DNA of 52,350 bases, from NCBI GenBank assembly GCA_021776775.1, contig JAJFFE010000123.1, forward strand, positions 1 through 52,350. Direction: 5' to 3'. A program made the translations under genes and the position numbers. This document shows positions 1-7,249 of this stretch, in pieces. The notes beneath the pieces were generated by a model, which was given only the letters and a program-made list of their open reading frames with translations, was not told the origin of the DNA and made no database searches. This stretch comes from Planctomycetota bacterium. GTDB taxonomy: Bacteria; Planctomycetota; UBA8108; UBA1146; JAJFFE01. Each line of letters opens with the position of its first letter. Position 1 is the first letter of the stretch.

Positions 1-4
1 CAAC

Positions 5-137
5 GGAACACAGGCTGCGATTCTCGTGAAGATCAAGGCGCGACGCCGAAGTCGACCTAGTGGTCTTCAAGAAGGAGTAACGCAGAGATTCGCGGGAAGC
101 GCAGCCTGCGCGGCTTCGCCTGATGAATAGTCCGGGC
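5..137. repeat. Dispersed repeat, copy A
   Basis: This stretch of about 130 bp is repeated, in the same orientation and at roughly 85 percent identity, at 48493-48617. Shared blocks include GGAACACAGGCTGC, TCAAGGCGCGAC, CCGAAGTCGAC, TAGTGGTCTTCAA and GCAGCCTGCGCGGCTTCGC, and both copies end near TCCGGG. Copy A has about 9 extra bases in the middle (around 69-80). The GC-rich block at 98-120 can fold into a small imperfect hairpin. Copy A supplies the last codons and the stop codon of the DUF1080 gene on the minus strand. No transposase is present, so this is most likely a non-autonomous or REP/MITE-like genomic repeat. That origin is inference; the similarity is seen directly. Confidence 0.85.
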
Positions 138-971
138 TAGCTGAAGCAACTCGATTTTTCGGAACTCGGTCGGGTGGCTCTCGGCTTGGATCGAGATATA
201 GCCGCCGTCGAGCATCTTCTTCGCGCCGCCGGCCAGGAGCTTCTTGGCAGCAGCGTCGCCCTCGTCCAACTGAGGCTTGGCGTACTCGAGCACGTTCTTG
301 CCGTCGATCCAGTGCTTGATGACCGTGTTCCCGCGAACCTCGATCTCGACCGTGACCCACTGATCGCCGTGGTACGTTTTCGACACGGAATCGACACAGT
401 GGCGAGTAACCAGTTTGTCCTTCATGACGACGTGGGTACTCGGAGTACACAGGTTGGCGGTGGTGCGCTTCTTGTCTCCGCCGGCGCCGCCCAACAGCTG
501 TACCTCGATCGACGCGGGAAAGTCCTGGCTCTTGCCCATGCTCTCCGGGGATTGGCAATGCAGCATAGCCCCGTTGTTTCGAAACGCCCAACCGGGACCG
601 CCAGGTACTTGCTTGCCGACGAATCGATATTCGAGTCGTAGTCGATAGTTCGAGAACGGTGTCTTGTAGAAGAGGTGCCCAAACTTCGCGTCGAACGCCT
701 CGTATTTGTCGTAGGCGACCTTGAGAACCCCGTTCTCTACACGAAACGTGTCGAGATAGTTCTCGCCGAGGTCGTGACCGGAGAACTTCGGCTTCCACCC
801 GTTGAGGTTCGTTCCGTTGAAGAGGGGAAGCCACTTCGCCTTCGCGCCCTGCTTCTTGTCGGCCTGCTTCTTCTCGGGTGACGAAAGCTCCTGCGCGATC
901 ACCGCTCGGGGCGATTCCAACGCGCAAGAAAGCGCAAACACGGCCAAGCAGATCCACGGCAATCGTCGCAT
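57..971 (-). CDS. Secreted DUF1080 (3-keto-disaccharide hydrolase-like) protein
   Basis: A 304-residue protein with an N-terminal signal peptide (start MRRLPW, cleavage probably near VIA-QE). A DUF1080 concanavalin-like fold follows, opening with WLPLFNGTNLNGWK at about residue 45 and closing with GYISIQAESHPTEFRKIELLQL, the usual end of the family. DUF1080 proteins are abundant in planctomycetes and are linked to 3-keto-glycoside hydrolysis in the periplasm. The ATG at 971 is preferred over an upstream ATG at 1001 because the signal peptide begins there. About 25 residues after LLQL (ARTIHQAKPRRLRF... to ...LLLLEDH) are encoded by the dispersed repeat at 5-137, which also provides the stop codon. 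The tail is therefore acquired and probably not part of the fold. The substrate is unknown. Confidence 0.88.
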   Translation of the reverse strand: MRRLPWICLAVFALSCALESPRAVIAQELSSPEKKQADKKQGAKAKWLPLFNGTNLNGWKPKFSGHDLGENYLDTFRVENGVLKVAYDKYEAFDAKFGHLFYKTPFSNYRLRLEYRFVGKQVPGGPGWAFRNNGAMLHCQSPESMGKSQDFPASIEVQLLGGAGGDKKRTTANLCTPSTHVVMKDKLVTRHCVDSVSKTYHGDQWVTVEIEVRGNTVIKHWIDGKNVLEYAKPQLDEGDAAAKKLLAGGAKKMLDGGYISIQAESHPTEFRKIELLQLARTIHQAKPRRLRFPRISALLLLEDH

Positions 972-1272
972 GTCTATCGAGTTCCCCTCGTCGAGATCCA
1001 CGGTTCAGAGCGCGTGATGTATCACAGACGGTACGCAGGCGACAAATCGATCCGCCGACAATAGGCCGTGTCGCTGATATCGACGCCCCCGTCTTGCGGT
1101 CTCCACGAGCAAAGCCGTCACCCGCAGACCGATGCGCCCGACAATGGCATGACTTCGCCCCGTGCCGCGGTGAGGACGCCTTGAGAAACCTGCCTGCGAT
1201 ACAACCCGTTCCGATAAGTCTCGGTTCAGTCCTGGATCAGCCGGACCGACAACGCTTGGGTGAGGTAAGTAG

Positions 1273-1767
1273 ATGTCGCACAAGTATCGGCCGGGACTAC
1301 GGCGCTGGTTTCACGGAGGGCTCCTGCTCATCACGGCGGAGGTCCTGTTCATCTTCCTGGCAACGAGCGAGACGACCTATACTGCAGTCGACAAGAGGCT
1401 CCACTTCGAAGCGGGTCGAACCGCAGCGGTGGTCGCATACTTCCTCGCCACGGTTCTCATCTTCGGTCGCGTCCTCGGCGTTCATAGCCACCGAAGCTTT
1501 CACCAAGAGTTGTCACGCATTCCTGCGGTGACCGTGTTCTGCCTCGGCGGGACGTACGCGGTGTCATTCGGTCTCGCCGTGGGGAAAGAGTGGCTCGATA
1601 CGTTCACGGGAGGCGGCGTCGAAGCTCTCGACATCTTCGCGACGCTCGACGGAACCGTCTGCCTTCTCATCCCAACCTTGGGAATGATCGTAATGTCGTT
1701 TCTTCTGGTGCCCATCGACCGGGTACTACTCCGCCTCTCGGTCGACTCCGGAGGTTTCAGCTACTGA
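1273..1767 (+). CDS. Small membrane protein with a YfiM/DUF2279-like motif pattern
   Basis: A 164-residue protein with about four hydrophobic segments (roughly residues 12-30, 50-65, 85-102 and 125-147). The ATG is preceded by a good ribosome binding site (GAGGTAAG). The spacing of DKRLHFEAG, then GLAVGKEWLD, then GGGVEALDIFATLDG recalls the D-K-x-x-H-F ... G-K-E-x-x-D ... D-x-x-x-T-x-x-G pattern of YfiM/DUF2279 and VanZ-like envelope proteins. The resemblance is short and I would not assign a function from it. The gene stands alone between a divergent DUF1080 gene and the co-directional Wzc-like operon that starts about 135 bases downstream. Confidence 0.7.
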   Translation: MSHKYRPGLRRWFHGGLLLITAEVLFIFLATSETTYTAVDKRLHFEAGRTAAVVAYFLATVLIFGRVLGVHSHRSFHQELSRIPAVTVFCLGGTYAVSFGLAVGKEWLDTFTGGGVEALDIFATLDGTVCLLIPTLGMIVMSFLLVPIDRVLLRLSVDSGGFSY

Positions 1768-1902
1768 CGCGGGGGATTCGAGCAGCGAAAGATTAATCAC
1801 AGTTTCTTCGCTCACCGAGCCGCGGAATCGCCCGATAACAACAGTCGACTGGTGTGGAATTTACCTAGAAGCCCAACGATCAACCTCCCGGGGTGGAAAC
1901 AC

Positions 1903-4086
1903 ATGGCTGGCTCATACTTCCCCGAATCGTTCATGGGACGACGCGATCTCTTCGCGCTGTTCTACCGGAGAAAGTGGGTCCTGTTTCTGGCGTTCGGGAT
2001 CACGGTTGGCGTCCACCTCACCGTGGTACACCTGCGTCCCCCACTCTTCGTGGTCAACAGCCTCGCCGAAATTCGCAGCCCCGATCCGATGAAGTATGGC
2101 CTCGGGGACCTCGCCGGTATCGGCGCCGTACAGTCGGCCCGCGAGTCCCTCATCTTCGACCTGGTGCAATCCGTGGGCTTCGAAGCGATCGTCGCCAAGG
2201 ACCTCGACGAAAGGTTCGTCCATCTCGGCAACGATTGGAATCTCGAGAACTTCTCGATCGTGCCCGACCCAAGCGGACAACAACTGCGGCTCTCCTACGA
2301 GTCCCCCGCTGAGTCGACTCAACCGATCCTCGCGGCCGCACGGGCAGCGATCAACACGTTGCTCCTGCGCGCTTTCTCAGAAAGCGTCTCCTTGGTTCGT
2401 GCCAACTTGGAAGCGCGCATCACGGCGCAACGGCTCGATCTGTCTGAACGCGAAGAGACTCTCACGGAGGCGCTCCTCGTGGCCGAACTGTCGTCCAGCC
2501 TCGACAGCGAGAACGCCAGATCGGAGCTCCTGAGCACGATCGCCATCCTGGAAGTCGAACGTAGCGCGAACGACGAAGTCCTCCAACTCGCCCGGGAACG
2601 GATCGCGTCGGCCACTGGCAATACCGGCGAGCAAATTGGCTTGGCCGACCTCGAAGGCTTCGCGGTGCACGACTCCATTCGAGCGCTTGCCAAAAGCCTC
2701 GTCGACACAGAGATTGCCGTCCTGCGAATGGGAAGCACCATGACGGCAACGCACCCGGACATGCGCTCTGCAACGTTGCAACTCGAGGAACAGCGGCGCG
2801 TGTACCGATCGGTGTTCGATGCTGACTCCCCGTTCCATTCCGACATCCGGGCCGCCATCGCCAAACGAGACAAGCAACTGGAGGCAAAACACGTCGCGCT
2901 TGCCGAGGAGGCCGCGTCGCTAGAGGGGAAATCTGCAGAGTACCAAAGACTCATCGACGAACACCGAGGGGTGATCGATCGAATCGACGCACACAGGACC
3001 TCTCTGCGCAGCCTGACCGCCCAGCGCAACGCGAGCCTGTTGAGCCTGACCGAGCTCGAAGACTCGGCGCGTCGGCTGAACATATTTGAATCCCTCGACG
3101 CACCCGACATTCGCCAACTGAGAGCCCCAGGGCCGGCGATTCGGACGACCGCCAACGCCGGAGAGCTCCTCGGTGTCGTCGTCCTCCTCGCGTTGATCTT
3201 CTCCGTCGGGGCCGGTTACGTCATGGAGTCGGTCGATCAGAGAATCCACGACGTTCACGTGCTCCGTCGGCTGACCGACCTACCGATCCTTGGATCCCTG
3301 CCGGTGGCCGACTCGTCGAGTTCTAAGATTCCGGCACCGGGCGAGCCGCCGGTCGATCCGGAGAACTTCAACACCATTATCAAGAAGCTGCTGACCCACT
3401 TGAAGGATGACCATCGCGTGGTCGCGATCACAGGTCCCGACGAGAACGCCGGCAAGAGCTACGTCTCCAGCAATCTCGCCATCGCGGCCGGACGACTGGG
3501 ACTGAAAACGCTGCTCGTCGACGCCGATTTCCGACGCCCGAGCCTGTACAGCAACTTCGGCGTATCGCGATTCCCGGGGCTGAGCGGTTGGCTCGATGGA
3601 ACAGAGCGTGGACACCGCGAAACTCTCTACAAGACGATCGAACTCGCGGCCGACGGGCGCACTGCGTTACGGGTCCGCCCGCAGAACGTCCCCCGAATCG
3701 GGCCCGCGGGTGTAGGCGTTCTGGTGTCCGCCTCGGACGACGCGACATGCGTGACGCAACATTCGGGACACACGTGCCTCTCGTTGATCACCAGCGGTCG
3801 ACGCGTCGAGAACTCAGGAATCCTCCTGCAGTCGGGGCGCATGGACGAGTTCATGGAATGGGCCCGAGAATCGTTTGATCTGTGCTTGATCGACTCTCCT
3901 CCCTTGCGACAGGTCGCCGACACGCTGCTCGTCGCGGGCCGCGCGGACGGCAGCCTTCTCGTCGCGGGAGCGGGACACACCTCGAGCCAAGATCTTCAGT
4001 GGGCGTGTGACGCGTTGGCCGAGGTTGGCTCGACCCTCGTCGGAACGATTCTCAACGGAGTTCCATTCGGAAACAGAAGGTACTGA
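1903..4086 (+). CDS. Wzc/GumC-like polysaccharide chain-length ATPase (BY-kinase fold)
   Basis: A 727-residue protein from the ATG at 1903; an in-frame GTG at 1852 would add 17 unconvincing residues. It has a Wzz-type N-terminal transmembrane segment, a long periplasmic coiled-coil region (about residues 180-400), and a second membrane segment near ELLGVVVLLALIFSVGAGYV. The cytoplasmic MinD/ParA-like ATPase domain shows Walker A GPDENAGKS (Lys518), the A' motif LLVDADFRRP, and Walker B LCLIDSPP (Asp664). Such proteins control exopolysaccharide chain length and export. The C-terminus ends GNRRY with one tyrosine, not the tyrosine cluster that bacterial tyrosine kinases autophosphorylate. No glycosyltransferase or Wza lies nearby. 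It is followed 2 bases later by a ParB-like gene, so this ATPase may serve a role other than capsule export. Confidence 0.85.
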   Translation: MAGSYFPESFMGRRDLFALFYRRKWVLFLAFGITVGVHLTVVHLRPPLFVVNSLAEIRSPDPMKYGLGDLAGIGAVQSARESLIFDLVQSVGFEAIVAKDLDERFVHLGNDWNLENFSIVPDPSGQQLRLSYESPAESTQPILAAARAAINTLLLRAFSESVSLVRANLEARITAQRLDLSEREETLTEALLVAELSSSLDSENARSELLSTIAILEVERSANDEVLQLARERIASATGNTGEQIGLADLEGFAVHDSIRALAKSLVDTEIAVLRMGSTMTATHPDMRSATLQLEEQRRVYRSVFDADSPFHSDIRAAIAKRDKQLEAKHVALAEEAASLEGKSAEYQRLIDEHRGVIDRIDAHRTSLRSLTAQRNASLLSLTELEDSARRLNIFESLDAPDIRQLRAPGPAIRTTANAGELLGVVVLLALIFSVGAGYVMESVDQRIHDVHVLRRLTDLPILGSLPVADSSSSKIPAPGEPPVDPENFNTIIKKLLTHLKDDHRVVAITGPDENAGKSYVSSNLAIAAGRLGLKTLLVDADFRRPSLYSNFGVSRFPGLSGWLDGTERGHRETLYKTIELAADGRTALRVRPQNVPRIGPAGVGVLVSASDDATCVTQHSGHTCLSLITSGRRVENSGILLQSGRMDEFMEWARESFDLCLIDSPPLRQVADTLLVAGRADGSLLVAGAGHTSSQDLQWACDALAEVGSTLVGTILNGVPFGNRRY

Positions 4087-4088
4087 GC

Positions 4089-4805
4089 ATGTCGAGTCGA
4101 ACCAGCAGAGCTTGCCCAGAGTGCGGTGCGTCTGCGGTCGCCGCCCGAGATCGCGGCGAGGTGTTCCCGTGCACGTCTTGCGGCGCGTGGCTCTACCTGG
4201 GTCTGTGGGACGCCGACAACCCTGAGCGTTGCGAGAAGTGTGGTTGCGCCTGCTCGCTCGACGGCGAATGCATTTACTGCGACACCGAGACTCCGCGACG
4301 CCAGGGGCTGTTCGGCCGATTGACTTCACACCTGCGAGGAAAGCGGACCATACGGATGGTCCCGATCGACCGAATCGTCAGCGATACGATTCAACCGCGC
4401 CTCGGAATGAACGTCCTGAAGTTCGACGCTCTTCGCCAATCGATTGCGCGCGTCGGAATCATCCAGCCGCTCCTGCTACGTCGGATCTCCGAACGCGGAG
4501 AGTACGAAGTCGTCAGCGGGCAACGACGCCTCATGGCGGCCCGTCACCTCGGTTGGCCACGGATACCCGCGCGCACACTATCGGTTTCCGATGAACAAGC
4601 TCACGCCATCCGTCTGGCGGAGAACATCCACCGTGAAGAGTTGTCGCCGATCGAGCTTGCCGAGAGTTTCGAGAAGTACTTCGTCCTGGAGGCGTCCGCC
4701 GGGCGGGAGGAGCTGGCGGAGCGGGTCGGCGTAGATATCAAGACGCTCGATTCGTTGGTCGCGGCGCTGACGGTTCGTGCCCCGCGTAAGAGAGCGAAAG
4801 CGTAG
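4089..4805 (+). CDS. Double zinc-ribbon ParB/Spo0J-like protein
   Basis: A 238-residue protein starting 2 bases after the upstream stop codon. The first 64 residues hold four CxxC pairs (C9/C12, C28/C31, C48/C51, C61/C64) plus C53 and C55, consistent with two zinc ribbons. Residues about 85-195 form a ParB N-terminal domain: VPIDRIVSDTIQPR, an ISGERR-like box VVSGQRRLMAARHLGW, and ENIHREELSPIELAE. A short helical region follows, ending in a basic tail. ParB proteins are CTP-dependent DNA clamps that load at parS and cooperate with ParA ATPases. Full-length chromosomal ParB has no N-terminal ribbon, and no ParA sits here except the ParA-fold domain of the Wzc-like neighbour. The true role is unknown; transcription or positioning are both possible. 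Confidence 0.8.
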   Translation: MSSRTSRACPECGASAVAARDRGEVFPCTSCGAWLYLGLWDADNPERCEKCGCACSLDGECIYCDTETPRRQGLFGRLTSHLRGKRTIRMVPIDRIVSDTIQPRLGMNVLKFDALRQSIARVGIIQPLLLRRISERGEYEVVSGQRRLMAARHLGWPRIPARTLSVSDEQAHAIRLAENIHREELSPIELAESFEKYFVLEASAGREELAERVGVDIKTLDSLVAALTVRAPRKRAKA

Positions 4806-4807
4806 CC

Positions 4808-6577
4808 GTGGAATACCGAATCGACACCCACGAGACCGACGTCGCTCTGCGAATTTCGGGAAACCTCGACTCGACCGGAGAATCCGACGAAGCGTGGCTG
4901 CAGCTCGCGGACGAACTACGGTGGGCGCTCGAGGAGGCGGAACAACTCTACGTCGATTTACGCGAGCTCGACAACCTCACCACGCGGTCGTTTCTCGATC
5001 TCGGAAACCTGCTACGCATCGTCTCCCATGAAGCGGTTACGTTCATCGGACCCGGACGCGGAATCCAACGACTCATCGAGCTCGGCGCTGCCGTCGACTT
5101 TCCGGACTTCGCGATCGGTCTGCCGTGGGATACCGAAGTGGCCGATGAACGCGCGCCGGTGAGCCATCGGGAAGCGTCCGCGAACGAGGTCGACGCGCTT
5201 CTGTCGGAGGTTTTCGACAGCGGCGAGCTCGCGAGCCGAGAAGGCGCGATGTGCCCGTTGCCAGACACCGACAACGAAGCGGAGTTCACTCCGCACTCTC
5301 CGCACTCCGGGCGATTGAAACCCATAGAAGAATTCGTCATCGACCTCGACCTGGAACGACTCTACCTCGAACACCAATCCGACAGTCGAGAGAAGCGATA
5401 TCCCGAGACCGAGCAAACGTTGATCTTCGGTAATGACTGGAAGCCGCTCGAACGAGCCGCACCGAAGAGCGCACCGAAGAGCGCGCCGAAAAGCGCGCCG
5501 TCGACCCTCCTGCCTCCGTCGGGAACCGTCGACACGGTCGACGTACCCGACGCCGATTCCTCGGAGACAACCCTTTGGGTAGAGCCGGCCGACGCCCCTA
5601 AGGAGCCATCACCCGCGACCGCGGCAGTCGATCCACAGCCGCGGTCGGACGTACAGACCGACGCACCCGAAACCCCCGAACGATCCACACCGGGTCAGGG
5701 GCAGACGATTCGACAAGAGACGCCCCAGCCAGATCCCCCACGGCCGACGCCTGGTGAGCCGCCCGTCGCCGCCTCCGTAAAACAGCAGCCGATCGCCTTC
5801 GCCCACGATTCTCGATTGTCGGAGTTGCGCGATGCGTGGGACGATCTCCAGTACGAATTCCAGCCGACCGAAACGCGAATCGTCCAGCTCGTCGAACTCT
5901 GCCGCGCCTTGTTCGAACGTCGCGATGAAGTCGCCGGCTCACTCGGGACACTTCTGCGCGAAGAGCGAGACGGTCCGCGGGGAGATCGGTGGGTGGCTAC
6001 GCTGCTCGTCGTCGCGACGGTCGCCAACGAATCCCCCTCCGAGCTGCAGCAAATGCAGACGATCCGCACGTGCATCCTCGCGAGTTGCACGGAGCATCGC
6101 CACTGGCGCCCGCGACTGGGCTGGTGCCACGATGGGCTGGAACGCGACACCCGCGCTATGACGCAGCAACTGTCGACGACGAGTTTATCCGACGATCACC
6201 AGCTCCTCGAACGTGATTCGATCGGGCTGTGGCGGGCCGCGGTCGCCGTGACGGCTGCACCAGACTTAACCGGCACCGCGTGGAGAAGCGCCCTGGGTCG
6301 GGCTCGTCGATATCTCGACTCCACCTCCCTGAACTCACTGTCACGCGTCGTCAAGGCGCACGGGTATTACCTACCCGGAACGTGGGTACTGCTCTCCAGC
6401 GGAGAATCCGGCGTCGTCGCGCGGCAGACTTCGCCGACCTCGGATACGAACGTGTGGGTGGTTTTCCGAGACGGACGCGCGATCGCGCCTCGTCACTTTC
6501 CTGACGAGCGAGACATCGGTGTGTCAATCTCGGATGTCATCGATCCACCCAGCGTCGCGGCCACTGCACTCGGGTAA
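4808..6577 (+). CDS. STAS-like protein with Pro-rich linker and HD-GYP-type C-terminal tail
   Basis: A 589-residue protein with a GTG start 2 bases after the ParB-like stop codon. Residues 1-105 look like a STAS/anti-anti-sigma fold (VALRISGNLDS, LYVDLRELDNLTTRSFLDLGNLL). The middle (about 210-330) is Pro/Ala/Asp-rich and low-complexity, including tandem APKS repeats at 5457-5503. Residues about 335-500 are helical. The end (YLPGTWVLLSSGESGVVARQ) resembles the C-terminal subdomain that follows HD-GYP phosphodiesterase cores, but no HHExxDGxGYP catalytic motif is present. The protein may be a scaffold or signalling adaptor. It forms an apparent operon with the two genes before it and ends 10 bases from the convergent coiled-coil gene. 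Function is not known. Confidence 0.75.
   Translation: MEYRIDTHETDVALRISGNLDSTGESDEAWLQLADELRWALEEAEQLYVDLRELDNLTTRSFLDLGNLLRIVSHEAVTFIGPGRGIQRLIELGAAVDFPDFAIGLPWDTEVADERAPVSHREASANEVDALLSEVFDSGELASREGAMCPLPDTDNEAEFTPHSPHSGRLKPIEEFVIDLDLERLYLEHQSDSREKRYPETEQTLIFGNDWKPLERAAPKSAPKSAPKSAPSTLLPPSGTVDTVDVPDADSSETTLWVEPADAPKEPSPATAAVDPQPRSDVQTDAPETPERSTPGQGQTIRQETPQPDPPRPTPGEPPVAASVKQQPIAFAHDSRLSELRDAWDDLQYEFQPTETRIVQLVELCRALFERRDEVAGSLGTLLREERDGPRGDRWVATLLVVATVANESPSELQQMQTIRTCILASCTEHRHWRPRLGWCHDGLERDTRAMTQQLSTTSLSDDHQLLERDSIGLWRAAVAVTAAPDLTGTAWRSALGRARRYLDSTSLNSLSRVVKAHGYYLPGTWVLLSSGESGVVARQTSPTSDTNVWVVFRDGRAIAPRHFPDERDIGVSISDVIDPPSVAATALG
5457..5503 (+). repeat. 12-bp in-frame tandem repeats encoding APKS
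   Basis: About four copies of a 12-bp unit close to GCACCGAAGAGC encode (A-P-K-S)n in the linker of the STAS-like protein. The unit is drifting at third positions (AAGAGC/AAAAGC, GCA/GCG), so it looks like an older slippage product kept in frame. Confidence 0.8.
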
Positions 6578-6587
6578 CCGAAGAATC

Positions 6588-7229
6588 TCAGAACGATCCC
6601 ACGAGGCCATCGATCATCCCTTGCACGTCGTCGATGCCGACACGCTTCGCCGGAGTCCTCGGTGCGGACGCGGCAGGCGCTGGGGCGGGGCTCGGCGAGA
6701 TACCCGACGCTGCCGCCGACGCGACAACACCGCCCTTCGATATCGCCAGTCGTAGTTGCGTCGTCAGTTGGTCCAGCTTCTCGCCAACCCGTTCTCCCAC
6801 GAGCTGTTGAGTTGCCGATGACGACTCCTCGACCAAGTACCGCACGCTCTCGAGACCAGCCACGATCGATCGTTGCTCCAAGACCAACCCTTCGAGGCGT
6901 CGAAGGGTGGCGCGAATCTCGTCGAACTCTGCGCGGTGATCGGGAATCGCCGGTGGTTCGATGGCGGCAGGAGCTTCTTCGACCGCCGCACGCTGCACGC
7001 GTGTCGCTTGCTCCAACGCCGTCCGCTCGAGAGCAGCGCGAAGATCGTTCAGTTGACCCTCGACTCGCCCGACGACGCCACGCAACTCGACTCGCGATTG
7101 TCGCGCTTCCACGTCTGGACGGGCCAGCTCGTCTGGACGGGCCAGCTCGTCTCGACGGACTAGCTCAGGTGACGGCTGCCCGTACGCTCGCGCGTTCTCG
7201 AGTACCTGCTCGCGAATCGTCTTCGCCAC
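6588..7229 (-). CDS. Coiled-coil protein downstream of the MamK-like actin
   Basis: A coiled-coil protein of about 213 residues. I prefer the GTG start at 7229 (VAKTIREQVLENARAYG) because AAGGGGAG lies just upstream. A GTG at 7268 is also open but would overlap the actin gene. Helical heptads run through about residues 45-150 (GRVEGQLNDLRAALERTALE, EFDEIRATLRRLEGLVLEQ). An Ala/Pro-rich linker follows, then a compact C-terminal peptide GIDDVQGMIDGLVGSF that looks like a docking motif. An 18-bp tandem repeat encodes ELARPD units near the N-terminus. It is transcribed directly after the MamK-like gene with about 20 bases between them. A filament adaptor or cargo linker is a reasonable guess, but nothing in the sequence proves it. 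Confidence 0.72.
   Translation of the reverse strand: MAKTIREQVLENARAYGQPSPELVRRDELARPDELARPDVEARQSRVELRGVVGRVEGQLNDLRAALERTALEQATRVQRAAVEEAPAAIEPPAIPDHRAEFDEIRATLRRLEGLVLEQRSIVAGLESVRYLVEESSSATQQLVGERVGEKLDQLTTQLRLAISKGGVVASAAASGISPSPAPAPAASAPRTPAKRVGIDDVQGMIDGLVGSF
7112..7165 (-). repeat. Three tandem 18-bp repeats within the coiled-coil gene
   Basis: Two identical units, 7112-7129 and 7130-7147 (plus-strand CGTCTGGACGGGCCAGCT), and a diverged third at 7148-7165 encode ELARPD, ELARPD and ELVRRD. Perfect identity of the first two units suggests recent slippage. Confidence 0.85.
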
Positions 7230-7249
7230 AGCTCCCCTTCTCGCGCCCG

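Noticed and set aside
2319..3155. A 278-codon minus-strand frame within the Wzc-like gene
   Set aside because: It is Ser/Arg-rich, the typical antisense shadow of a GC-rich coiled-coil gene, with no ribosome binding site.
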